Source: an uncultured Verrucomicrobiota bacterium
Lineage (GTDB): Bacteria > Verrucomicrobiota > Kiritimatiellia > CAJWTS01
NCBI GenBank assembly: GCA_913047795.1
Contig: CAJWTS010000009.1
Span: 19,367 to 83,366 of the forward strand
Reading direction: 5' to 3'
DNA length: 64,000 bases
Shown: piece by piece, positions 18,950-27,481 of the stretch
Position numbering within the stretch: position 1 is the stretch's first letter
How the letters are laid out: the number at the start of each line of letters is the position of its first letter
Made by a program: the position numbers and the translations under genes
Notes under the pieces: model-generated
Databases searched by the model: none
What the model saw: only the letters and a program-made list of their open reading frames with translations
What the model was told of the DNA's origin: nothing

Positions 18950-19852
18950 TCACGACACCCGCAGGCGTCTTCCGACAAGATAACGCGCAAGCAATCGCAG
19001 CCAGGGCCGAGGTCGACGGTGTGGCGCGGCCAACCCCTTGACCAGGGAGAGCGCCCACAGCTGTACGGCCTTCAGGCGCGCACCCCGGTTGAAGGCCATC
19101 CATGACGCATTCCAATACTGGTTCGCCACCGCCCAACGGCGCAACTCGGGATGCCCTTCAAGTGCCCCCCCGGAATCGAAAGCCTTCTCCAATACGCGCA
19201 GCACCTCGGGCAGAAAACGACGATCGTCCATACTGAGACTTCCAGTCATGAAGCGGTATCGCGCCAGTGGCGCCGCCATGCAGGCGATCGGATGACGGGC
19301 GGCGATACGCATCCAGAGATCGTAGTCTTCGGGGCCGCGAAAGGACGTGTCGAATCCGTCGGCAGCGTCAAGCGCGGCGCGGCGCGCCAGCACCGTCGAG
19401 GTCGCAACCGGATTGTGATTCGCAAACTCCTCCAGGGGAATCAGGCGAAACGATTCGTTGCTCGCCGCAGCCTTATCCGGATCGTCATCGGCAAAGCTTA
19501 CATGTCCCGCGCACCAGACGGCGACTTCCGGGTGCCGCGCGGCGAGTCGCAACTGAGCGTCAAGCCGGTGCGGCAACCAGGCGTCGTCGCCATCCAGAAA
19601 GGCGACCCACTCTCCAGTCGATGCCTCAATCCCCGTATTGCGCGCGCCGGCAGGCCCCTGATTCTGCGTATGTACAATGACACGGCAGTCGGCCGCTGAT
19701 TTCTCCAGGACTTTCACGGTGTCGTCCTCTGACGCATCGTCCACGATGATGATCTCGGTATCCGTAAACGTCTGACCGCGAACCGTCGCGAGTGCCTCCG
19801 CAATGGTGGTAGCGGCGTTGTACGCCGGAATGATGACGCTCACGGCGGGCAT
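18950..19852 (-). CDS. Family 2 glycosyltransferase
   Basis: 300 residues from ATG 19852, which shares one base with the upstream TGA (TGATG). Motifs are VSVIIPAYNAATTIAEAL, IVDDASEDDT and AFLDGDDAWLP, then RGPEDYDLWMRIAARHP, the ED segment of inverting GT2 enzymes. It is a soluble GT-A transferase of the rhamnosyl/glucosyl type. Donor is unknown. 58 bases separate it from the next gene. Confidence 0.9.
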   Translation of the reverse strand: MPAVSVIIPAYNAATTIAEALATVRGQTFTDTEIIIVDDASEDDTVKVLEKSAADCRVIVHTQNQGPAGARNTGIEASTGEWVAFLDGDDAWLPHRLDAQLRLAARHPEVAVWCAGHVSFADDDPDKAAASNESFRLIPLEEFANHNPVATSTVLARRAALDAADGFDTSFRGPEDYDLWMRIAARHPIACMAAPLARYRFMTGSLSMDDRRFLPEVLRVLEKAFDSGGALEGHPELRRWAVANQYWNASWMAFNRGARLKAVQLWALSLVKGLAAPHRRPRPWLRLLARYLVGRRLRVS

Positions 19853-20667
19853 CAGTCGCTCCCCTTACACAGAAGCGCCAGCGGCTTGACATCGAATCCC
19901 CCGCGCCAGATTTCGTGAAAGCCGTGTCGCTTCGCGTGGCGCGTCGCGGTGTCGACCGAGAGCGCGGTCTCGCTAAACCAGGGCCGCTTCGATTGGCGGC
20001 CGGTCGTGCCGTACAGCATTCCGGCCATTATCGGGCGCAAATAGTAAAACGCTGTCACAGGGCGCGCGAGATTCCGCACAAACTGGCGCCGGTAGTAAGC
20101 GGGTGCGTGCAGTTGAACCAGTAACTTTCCTCCGGGCTTCAAGACGCGCGCCATTTTTGCCAGCGCTGTTTCCATCTCGACATAGGGCAAAAGCAGGCGG
20201 GCGATCACGAGGTCATAGGATCCGGGGGCATGATCGAGGTTCTCGATCGATACCTGTTCGAATGCAAGATCGGCGCCGATGCCCCAGGTCTCTCCAAGTT
20301 CACGCGCCATGGCGACCGACTCTCCACTGGCGTCGATCCCGCGCAGAACGGGCAGATCCCTGTTCGCACGCCGCCGGCGAAGCGCGATATCGTAAAGTCC
20401 GTATCCGCCCAGGCACCCCACGTCAAGGATCGCGGTTGTCTCATCCGGTTCGTCCCCCGGGGAGATCGCCGGCGGCGGTATATAGGGAATCGCATCACAC
20501 GCCTCCGAGGCGGCGGGCGGAACCGACTCCGGGTCCTCTTCGCCGCGGTGGTAGGCCAGCGCATATTTCCACATTTCGACCGCGTAGGCATCGTGGTCCG
20601 GACGGGCCGCGATTGCCGCGACAGACGCATCGAGACGGGTCGCAACGGATGCTACATCGCTTTCCAT
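19852..20667 (-). CDS. Class I SAM-dependent methyltransferase
   Basis: 271 residues from ATG 20667. Motif I is ILDVGCLGGYG near residue 82, with an acidic GIDASGESVAMA motif II and the post-motif LKPGGKLLVQLHAP. The first 75 residues are helical and proline-rich and match nothing I recognise. This is a small-molecule type methyltransferase and probably acts on a sugar or lipid-linked intermediate. It is coupled to the GT2 gene that follows and begins 16 bases after the preceding GT4. Confidence 0.82.
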   Translation of the reverse strand: MESDVASVATRLDASVAAIAARPDHDAYAVEMWKYALAYHRGEEDPESVPPAASEACDAIPYIPPPAISPGDEPDETTAILDVGCLGGYGLYDIALRRRRANRDLPVLRGIDASGESVAMARELGETWGIGADLAFEQVSIENLDHAPGSYDLVIARLLLPYVEMETALAKMARVLKPGGKLLVQLHAPAYYRRQFVRNLARPVTAFYYLRPIMAGMLYGTTGRQSKRPWFSETALSVDTATRHAKRHGFHEIWRGGFDVKPLALLCKGSD

Positions 20668-20682
20668 AGCCAATGCCGGATC

Positions 20683-21840
20683 TCAGGCGGCGTTCCGCGC
20701 GGAAGAGTCGCGCATCACATCTTCGTACATCGCCATAAACTGGGGGTAGACAACATCCCAGGTAAAGGCACCGGCCTGATGCCGTGCCGCGACCGATCGC
20801 GCGGACGCGTTCGCACGAATCGCATCCCACTGTTCCGTCAAAAATCCCGCGCGCCCGACATCGACAAACCAACCGCCTTCGCCGACAACACTGCGTAGCG
20901 CCGGACTGTCATGCGCCACGACGGGAACACCCTCGACCATCGCTTCAACGAGGCAGATCCCAAAGGTTTCAATCATGCACGGCAATACGAACAGATCGAT
21001 CGCGCGGTAGAAATGCGGCATAGCCTCAAAGGGCAGATCCCGTACAACACATTGACGCTCGCCCAGGGCGGCGCGTGCCTCCTGTTCGATTGCGGCGGTC
21101 TGGCTCGTCGCGTGCCCGGCAAGAAAAAGAAAGACGTTCTTCTCACGATCCATCAAGCCGGCGACCTCGGGGATCAGCGCGTCCATGCGTTTTACATCCT
21201 TGATCAACACGCCGGCACAACCAATCACGTAGGCGTCATGCGGTACGCCCCACCGGTCGCGTGCGGCCGTCGCCCCGGTCGCCGTGCCGTGACCGAAGTG
21301 CGCCGGATCGAGAAAGTTTGAGACGGTAAAGTGCACGGCGTCGCCACCCACTTCTTCTTCGGCACGCTCACCGGCGGCGGACGTAATGTGTTGCAAGTAT
21401 CGGAATTGCGCCAGCATCGCGGGGTCTTCGTTCGTTCCGTGCGCGAACACGGTGGCGACATTCAATCGCCCCGCCCGACGTTCTCGTTCTACAGCGAGCG
21501 CCACCTCAACATCCTGGGTATGCACGATATCGAAGCCCCCTTCACGCAGATGCGGCAGCATGGCACGCGCAAAGGAACGCTGTTCGAATTCGTACGTCGA
21601 CTTCTGTCCCCAGCGCCACATGAATGATGGTGCAAGCCGCGTCCAGATCTGTGTCCAGCGATCAGCGCGACGAAAGAACCGCAGCGGTTGATTCGGGCAC
21701 TGAAACGCCACGGCGTTCCCGCCGTGAAAAAGAACGACGTCGCAGCCCTCGCGATGGAGCCCCTCAGCCAATGCCTTGGCCCAGACCTCGATCCCACGTT
21801 GCACGTGCCCCAATCCACTACAAGCGATCGCAATTCTCAT
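20683..21840 (-). CDS. Family 4 glycosyltransferase
   Basis: 385 residues from ATG 21840 (MRIAIACSGLGHVQRGIEVW). The acceptor loop is GHVQRGIEVWAKALAEGL and the donor-site motif is LFVLPCMIETFGICLVEAMVEGVPVVAHD near 275-302. These define a GT4 retaining transferase. It is preceded by a short direct-repeat patch at 21855-21892 that covers the end of the upstream membrane protein gene. Substrate is unknown. Confidence 0.88.
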   Translation of the reverse strand: MRIAIACSGLGHVQRGIEVWAKALAEGLHREGCDVVLFHGGNAVAFQCPNQPLRFFRRADRWTQIWTRLAPSFMWRWGQKSTYEFEQRSFARAMLPHLREGGFDIVHTQDVEVALAVERERRAGRLNVATVFAHGTNEDPAMLAQFRYLQHITSAAGERAEEEVGGDAVHFTVSNFLDPAHFGHGTATGATAARDRWGVPHDAYVIGCAGVLIKDVKRMDALIPEVAGLMDREKNVFLFLAGHATSQTAAIEQEARAALGERQCVVRDLPFEAMPHFYRAIDLFVLPCMIETFGICLVEAMVEGVPVVAHDSPALRSVVGEGGWFVDVGRAGFLTEQWDAIRANASARSVAARHQAGAFTWDVVYPQFMAMYEDVMRDSSARNAA

Positions 21841-21854
21841 ACAAATGGGATTAA

Positions 21855-21892
21855 GGGTTCAAGGTTCAGGGCTTCAGCGGTTCAGGGCTCCA
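21855..21892. repeat. Short direct repeat around a gene end
   Basis: GGTTCAGGGCTTCA (21863-21876) and GGTTCAGGGCTCCA (21879-21892) differ at one base. A shorter relative GGGTTCAA occurs at 21855-21862. The patch covers the last codons and the stop of the 21874-23631 gene and the 33-base gap to the next ATG. It may be decayed copies of a short dispersed repeat or a slippage product. Confidence 0.7.
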
Positions 21893-23631
21893 CGGGACAT
21901 AGCGTCCGGACCTGCATGGCGCGCCCACCACGCAACAAACGCCGGCGTTCCTGCCGACGCAATCCTGCCGGCCTGCTCATCCAGCATCTCGAACAATCCC
22001 AACATACCGTCAATGGGTTGGCGTGTGGCGTGCAGCAGCACAAACACGTCGCCACGATCGTCCTGTTTCAGTTCAAAGTCGCGACAGGTGAAAGGGCCGT
22101 CAATCGAATCCTCGGCGTAGGCGAAGAGCCATCGCACGAAGCGGAGCCATTGCACCGGATTGTGATTGCCGTCGTAATCGTCGTACCCGCAGCCGGGGTG
22201 AAGAACCGCCAGGCGCATACTTGCGCCGCATTGCTCGAGCACGTCGTACGGGGCAGTCGGACGAGCAAGGTCGCGGCGATAAAACTGAAATCCTGGGCCG
22301 CGTTCGGCAAGCGTCCCGGGCCGGTCGAAATAGTACTCCAGGTGCTTACGTGTATAAAAATCCGCCAGCATCACGTAGCCTTCGGCGGGAACGACACGGT
22401 CCATGGCACGCGCGACATCGTAGGCGTCGCCCCGCGATCGATGCATTGCATACGCGGTCGGGCTGTTGAGCGCGAAACAGACGCCCGCAACGACGACGAT
22501 CGCAGTCGCAGAACGCCGGCCAACCCTCCCGCCCGTGCGGGCAGTGGCAATATCGCGGATGGTCAGCACGGTTAAAAGTACCAGCGGCACAAGGGGCGTG
22601 ACAAAGAACTCGCGCTCCGACGGCAGCCACCAGAGGAAGAATCCGTACGTGACGACAACCCAGACCAGCATGCAGAGCCGCAGGGAGGCAAACGACCTGC
22701 GCCGCAGCACGGCCCAGCCCTGCCAGGCCAGGGCTCCGATCGCAAGCGGTATCACGATCTTCATAAAGGCGGGAACCGCAACAGGGAGCGCCACGACATT
22801 CCAGAGCTGCGAATAGGCCAACTCGCGGATCCCGCGCAAGCTAACGTTGTCCATGGTGCCCCAGCCGGGGTTGATGACAACGGCGTACGAAAGGCAAAAG
22901 TCGATGAACCCGGCAAGGCTGGAACCCGCCTCGAGCCCGACAAAGGCGGCGACGTAGCCAATTAAGACAACAACGGCGGCGAGCCCGACCACCACAATCG
23001 CGTGCCGCCATCCGTGGGTGCCGTAGCGGTGCACGAGGTACGCCACCAGCGGTAGACAAAAGAGAATGCTCGTCTGGTGATAGAAGATGGCCGTGGCAAG
23101 CAGGAACCCGGCAATCACCTGGGGTCCAAGCCGAAGACGATCGTCCTCCTGATGCAATAGCAACGCGACGACCAGCGTCAGGCAGGCTGTCGATGGCACA
23201 TACACTTCGACCTGTGTCGTGTAGTAGCCAAACCCCTGCAGGCTCAGGAACAAAAGACCAAACGCGCCGGCAAGCATCGTTGATCCAGAGATCTTTTCGA
23301 CCATGAAGAATATCGCGACGACAACCGCGCTTGCCCAAAAGATGTTGTGAATCTGGGCAGCCAGGATCACGTCGCAACCCGAACAAATAGCTCCAAGGAC
23401 CAGGTAGAAACCTCGAATCGCGGGGATGTAAAGCAGGTGATGCGGATGAAACATTCGTTCGCCGACGCGCGCGGAGGTGGCGTAAGCCAGGCTGTCTCCG
23501 GATTGCGCCGCGGCGCGCAGCAGGAACAAGACCAGGAACGTGACCAGCGCCAGTAGCGCTATCACGAAGGCACGGGTCGATCGGGAAGACACCCCGACAA
23601 CGGGACGATCCCTTGCAGCTAGGTCGTTCAT
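21874..23631 (-). CDS. Polytopic GT-C-like membrane protein
   Basis: 585 residues from ATG 23631. About ten hydrophobic helices fill residues 20-420. A first loop has SGDSLAYATSARVG and FHPHHLLYIP, and a soluble C-terminal domain of about 150 residues follows. The arrangement is that of ArnT/PMT-superfamily glycosyltransferases but the motif is not a clear DE. It probably handles polyprenyl-phosphate-linked sugars at the periplasmic face. A flippase or polymerase role is not excluded. It forms a run with two more such proteins up to 26694. Confidence 0.65.
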   Translation of the reverse strand: MNDLAARDRPVVGVSSRSTRAFVIALLALVTFLVLFLLRAAAQSGDSLAYATSARVGERMFHPHHLLYIPAIRGFYLVLGAICSGCDVILAAQIHNIFWASAVVVAIFFMVEKISGSTMLAGAFGLLFLSLQGFGYYTTQVEVYVPSTACLTLVVALLLHQEDDRLRLGPQVIAGFLLATAIFYHQTSILFCLPLVAYLVHRYGTHGWRHAIVVVGLAAVVVLIGYVAAFVGLEAGSSLAGFIDFCLSYAVVINPGWGTMDNVSLRGIRELAYSQLWNVVALPVAVPAFMKIVIPLAIGALAWQGWAVLRRRSFASLRLCMLVWVVVTYGFFLWWLPSEREFFVTPLVPLVLLTVLTIRDIATARTGGRVGRRSATAIVVVAGVCFALNSPTAYAMHRSRGDAYDVARAMDRVVPAEGYVMLADFYTRKHLEYYFDRPGTLAERGPGFQFYRRDLARPTAPYDVLEQCGASMRLAVLHPGCGYDDYDGNHNPVQWLRFVRWLFAYAEDSIDGPFTCRDFELKQDDRGDVFVLLHATRQPIDGMLGLFEMLDEQAGRIASAGTPAFVAWWARHAGPDAMSRGALNR

Positions 23632-23648
23632 GGCGGGTCCCCGGCGGT

Positions 23649-25274
23649 TCAGGCACCCGGCGTGACGGGCTCGGGATCGATTGAATGGCGGCGATAGAGC
23701 ACCCAAGGTCCATCTTGCTTCTCGAGCACAAACCCGGCCAGTAAGTCACGGGCGCGCATCGGGATTTCACCGCACACGAGGAGATAGTCTAGATCGTCAT
23801 AATGCCGCGGGTCGAACCCATCGCTCTCGACCCACCAGCGCACCCATTCATGGTTGCGGGGCAACGATCCTTTGTCACTCCGGCGGGCGATCGGAAATGA
23901 CCGTGCGTCCAGCGTGCGCATCGCGACGATGCCCTTCTTCCAGACGACGTAGTAATCGGCCATGTGAATGCGTGACGGATAACCACGGTAGTACGGATCG
24001 AAGACAACCCCGGCCAGCGTTCCCGGCGCGGCGTCCGACGGCAAAGTCTCGATCCCAATGCTCCGATTCTCGCGGTCGAACCCGTACAAGTAGACGGCCC
24101 ACAACATCATTTGAAGCGCGACACAGAGACAGATCACCGCCGGCATACGGGAGTGCGCGGCACCGCGACTCAGACAGGCCGCGAGAATGATCATGCCCAG
24201 GATGAACGGAACGGAAAACCTTTGAAAGATAAACGAGTAGCCCGGCAGATACTCCGGCAACAGGAAAAAACAGCCCGCCCCGGCAACGGTGAACAGCAGC
24301 GCCCATCGCGTGCCGCGGGGAAGCGGCAACGGCGCCGCGGCGCGCAGGCGGCGCACAACGCCGCCCAGCAGGCAGGCGACAACCACGCCAAAGGCGAGCA
24401 CGGAGATCCCCATACCCGCCGCCGCGACCGCAAGATGCCGATTGTCCGAGACCAACAGTTCGAGACGGCGGAAAATTGAACCGAGGTATTCGGCGCGGTA
24501 GTAGTAGAACATCGACGCCAGCATGCTCCCTGAATGCTCCGCATCGTTGACCTCGGTCAACTTCCAGACCAGCACGAGCAACCCGGCCGGCACCAGTGGC
24601 AGCAGCTGCCGCATCATCCAGCGGGGGCCGCGGCGGGCCTCCAGTGCCAATGCAAGGATGAACAGCAACCCGGCAAACAAAAGCCCGAGCACATGCACGA
24701 AAAATAAAAGCACGAAAAGCGCCGCCAGCATCCAGTGTCCCCGCCCCGTATCGATTGTCGCTATCATGCATGCAAACGCCAGGAGTACCAATGGAACGGC
24801 AAGTGTGAATCCGACGAAACCCATGACCACGCTCTGGTTGCAGGCGACCAGGAACGCCAACAGCGCGTACCAGGGATTGCCCCCGACGCGGCGAACCAAA
24901 ACCAACGCGGCCACCGGGAATAGCGCGATATAGAGCCCGTAGAAAACACGGTTGGCAAACTCGACCGACGGGAAAATCGGCAAACTGCAGAAGACAAGGT
25001 GAAACACGTTGGGGCGCAGAAAGAGGTCCATCGTGTAGTAGTTCGCGAACTCGTTGGCGGCTGCATAGTGCCGGTTGATCGTCGCAAGGGCGAGGTGGTT
25101 CGGAATGTCGACGAACGGATAAACGCGCATGCTGACCATGATGGTCACGTGCAGGAATAGAAAGAGCGCCAGCAGGTAACCGAAGGATGGCCCCTGCGCG
25201 GCAGCCGTATGGCCCGCCTCACCGGTCGGCGAAGGCGGTGAAGCCCGCTCAACCTCCTGTGGCGCGCTACTCAT
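23649..25274 (-). CDS. Polytopic GT-C-like membrane protein
   Basis: 541 residues from ATG 25274, overlapping the upstream gene by eight bases. It has a proline-rich cytoplasmic N-terminus, then about twelve hydrophobic helices from residue 32. A loop with VYPFVDIPNHLALATINRHY contains the acidic residue expected near the first periplasmic segment. The C-terminal 130 residues are soluble and mixed alpha/beta. I do not recognise a specific family. By context it is a glycosyltransferase or other glycan-handling membrane enzyme. Confidence 0.6.
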   Translation of the reverse strand: MSSAPQEVERASPPSPTGEAGHTAAAQGPSFGYLLALFLFLHVTIMVSMRVYPFVDIPNHLALATINRHYAAANEFANYYTMDLFLRPNVFHLVFCSLPIFPSVEFANRVFYGLYIALFPVAALVLVRRVGGNPWYALLAFLVACNQSVVMGFVGFTLAVPLVLLAFACMIATIDTGRGHWMLAALFVLLFFVHVLGLLFAGLLFILALALEARRGPRWMMRQLLPLVPAGLLVLVWKLTEVNDAEHSGSMLASMFYYYRAEYLGSIFRRLELLVSDNRHLAVAAAGMGISVLAFGVVVACLLGGVVRRLRAAAPLPLPRGTRWALLFTVAGAGCFFLLPEYLPGYSFIFQRFSVPFILGMIILAACLSRGAAHSRMPAVICLCVALQMMLWAVYLYGFDRENRSIGIETLPSDAAPGTLAGVVFDPYYRGYPSRIHMADYYVVWKKGIVAMRTLDARSFPIARRSDKGSLPRNHEWVRWWVESDGFDPRHYDDLDYLLVCGEIPMRARDLLAGFVLEKQDGPWVLYRRHSIDPEPVTPGA

Positions 25275-26694
25275 CGCCAGCCTTGCGAAACACCTGCCAG
25301 ACGTCAAAAGTCGCAACGAGCTCGTACGCCGCCCGTGTGTCATCGCTCATTAACAAGCCATCCTTCTCGTGCGTGTCCATGACCAGCCAATCGTAGCGAC
25401 CGTCGTTCACACGGGTGTGGATGCGATTAACGGCGCCCGCGTTGAGCGGTTCGATATAGCGCGCCAAACCACGATCGTCGAATGCCGGATGCCCCGCGAA
25501 GAGCGTGATCACGTTGTGAGACGGCGCGTACATGCTGCCGTCTTGATTCTTGAGATAGTCGACAACATCCACGAAGGACGCGTCGAAGCGACCGCGCGCC
25601 TTGCTCACATTGTAGGGGGCCCATGAATCGAACTGGAACGGCAACAAGACCAGGGCGACGGCCACGGCGCTCGCGCGCAGATCCCCGGCCGAGGCGATAG
25701 CTCGTTCGAAACCCATCGCCGCCAGGCAGGTCAATGCGAAGTAGGCGGGGATCAGGCTATTCGTGTCGCCACCTTCGGATGCCGCGGTCAATACGCTGCC
25801 CCCGAGAAAAAAGGGAGCGGCCAGCAACGCCAACCGGTACGGCCGATCACGCCAGAGATCGCGGGCGAAGTACAACGCCAACCCAACACCCATGAGCGTC
25901 ACCGGCGAACGACGAAAAAGAAAGGCATAGTGCATCAGTTCCGAAACACTGTAGCCGTGATTGGCCTGTATCTTCATGCGACCAAAGATGTAGAAGGCCA
26001 TCCAGTCTCCGGCCAGCTGCCGGAACAGAAAAAAGTACAGTGCAAAAGCCGCTCCGGCAACGACGACGAACGGCAACAGGTGCCTGCGTCGGTCGATGAA
26101 TAGAAACAGGACCGCGCCGGGCAGCGCAAATACGGCGGTCTGCTTTGCGAAGAACGCCAGCATCAGCAACGCGGCAGCGCCGCAGGTGGAAGCCATTGAC
26201 CGGCGTAGAAGTAACCCGTAAGCCGCCAGCCACAGGACATGGCAAAGCAGGTCGGACTTGAAGGCAGCGAAAAACCACTCGGTCTGCCAGGCAATACTGA
26301 TGAACATCGCCGCAAACAGAAGCGCTACCGTACCCCCGCCGGGTCGGCGCAAGAAGGTGCGAAGCAAGAACCCACCCGCAAGCAGGGCGAGGCCCAGGCT
26401 GAACAACCGCCCCCACAGGAACGACGGATCCGCCGTTCGGTACACAGCGCTCATCACCAGCGGATAGAGCGGCGTATAGATGTCCGCTGCACCGTGAACC
26501 GTGGGATCGCGATAGATAGCGCTGCCGTCAGCCGCCTGCACGACCTGGCAAAGTGTCTTCCCCTCGAAAATTCCGAGTTGCACGGGCAGGCAAGCGCGCA
26601 AAAGCAGGATGGTGATGCCGTAGAGGATGAACAGCGCACACCCGAGCATCAAAAGCCGCGTACACCAACGCTCAATGGGTTTCTTATCACTCAT
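25267..26694 (-). CDS. Polytopic GT-C-like membrane protein
   Basis: 475 residues from ATG 26694, seven bases after the preceding stop. About ten hydrophobic helices are visible. The first loop is FEGKTLCQVVQAADGSAIYRDPTVHGAADIY and the soluble C-terminus has NDGRYDWLVMDTHEKDG. This fits the ArnT/PMT-like superfamily with a C-terminal periplasmic domain. Catalytic residues and substrate are not identified. It follows a polyprenyl-phosphate glycosyltransferase-like gene, which could provide its donor. Confidence 0.65.
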   Translation of the reverse strand: MSDKKPIERWCTRLLMLGCALFILYGITILLLRACLPVQLGIFEGKTLCQVVQAADGSAIYRDPTVHGAADIYTPLYPLVMSAVYRTADPSFLWGRLFSLGLALLAGGFLLRTFLRRPGGGTVALLFAAMFISIAWQTEWFFAAFKSDLLCHVLWLAAYGLLLRRSMASTCGAAALLMLAFFAKQTAVFALPGAVLFLFIDRRRHLLPFVVVAGAAFALYFFLFRQLAGDWMAFYIFGRMKIQANHGYSVSELMHYAFLFRRSPVTLMGVGLALYFARDLWRDRPYRLALLAAPFFLGGSVLTAASEGGDTNSLIPAYFALTCLAAMGFERAIASAGDLRASAVAVALVLLPFQFDSWAPYNVSKARGRFDASFVDVVDYLKNQDGSMYAPSHNVITLFAGHPAFDDRGLARYIEPLNAGAVNRIHTRVNDGRYDWLVMDTHEKDGLLMSDDTRAAYELVATFDVWQVFRKAGDE

Positions 26695-26701
26695 CGTGGT
26701 C

Positions 26702-27481
26702 TCATGTACCGTCGCCGGACGGCGATGGGCGCCGATAGCGTCCCAGCATGTCGTTCAGCCTAATCCTGAACAGATCAAGGATCATGTTCAGCGGATCACC
26801 GATCAGCGAGACACGGCTGCCCTCGGCGTTCAACCAATGGATCGGCGACTCGCTGACACGGTAGCCGTGCTTGAGCGCGATAAACAAGATCTCTGCGTCG
26901 AAGCAGAATCGTTTCACACGCTGCATCTGGAAAAGCGCCTGTCCTGCCTCCCGCGTGAAGGCCTTAAATCCGCACTGCGTGTCGCGCCACGCGTTGGTGA
27001 GGAGAATCCGGACCAGGAGATTAAACGTCTTGCCCATGCGTTCGCGATACCAGGGCTGGTGCTCATCGATACTGGACTGGGCATGCTCGCGTGAGCCGAT
27101 CGCTACGTCATAACCCTCAACCAATGCGCCCACGAGCTTGTGAGACTCCTCGATCGGTGTCGACAGATCGGCATCCGAAAAAAGAATGTAATCGCCCGTA
27201 GCGGCCAGCACGCCGCGGCAGACAGCACTGCCCTTGCCCTCGTTCTGCGGTGCCTTGATAACCTTGAATCGCGTGTTTCCAGCCGCGGCCGCCTCCGCCA
27301 CATCCACCGTCAGGTCCGTGCTGCCGTCGTCGACGAGAATGACTTCCCAGTTCGTTGTCGCCCGTCCGAGAAATTCCAGAATGCGTTCAATGCTTGAACC
27401 AACACGCTCGGCCTCGTTATAGGCCGGGACGACGACGCTCAACGTCTTGTCGCCAATCGGAAGCTGTTCATTGTCGGACAT
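26702..27481 (-). CDS. Polyprenyl-phosphate glycosyltransferase (DPM/ALG5-like GT2)
   Basis: 259 residues. ATG 27481 shares bases with the upstream TAA (TAATG). Motifs are LSVVVPAYNEAERVGSS, LVDDGSTDLTVDV, APQNEGKGSAVCRGVLAATG, LFSDADLSTPIEE and a terminal RVSLIGDPLNMILDLFRIR. These match dolichyl-phosphate beta-glucosyltransferase-like enzymes, which transfer a sugar from a nucleotide to polyprenyl phosphate. It probably makes the lipid-linked donor for the neighbouring GT-C-like membrane proteins. There is no transmembrane segment. Confidence 0.87.
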   Translation of the reverse strand: MSDNEQLPIGDKTLSVVVPAYNEAERVGSSIERILEFLGRATTNWEVILVDDGSTDLTVDVAEAAAAGNTRFKVIKAPQNEGKGSAVCRGVLAATGDYILFSDADLSTPIEESHKLVGALVEGYDVAIGSREHAQSSIDEHQPWYRERMGKTFNLLVRILLTNAWRDTQCGFKAFTREAGQALFQMQRVKRFCFDAEILFIALKHGYRVSESPIHWLNAEGSRVSLIGDPLNMILDLFRIRLNDMLGRYRRPSPSGDGT

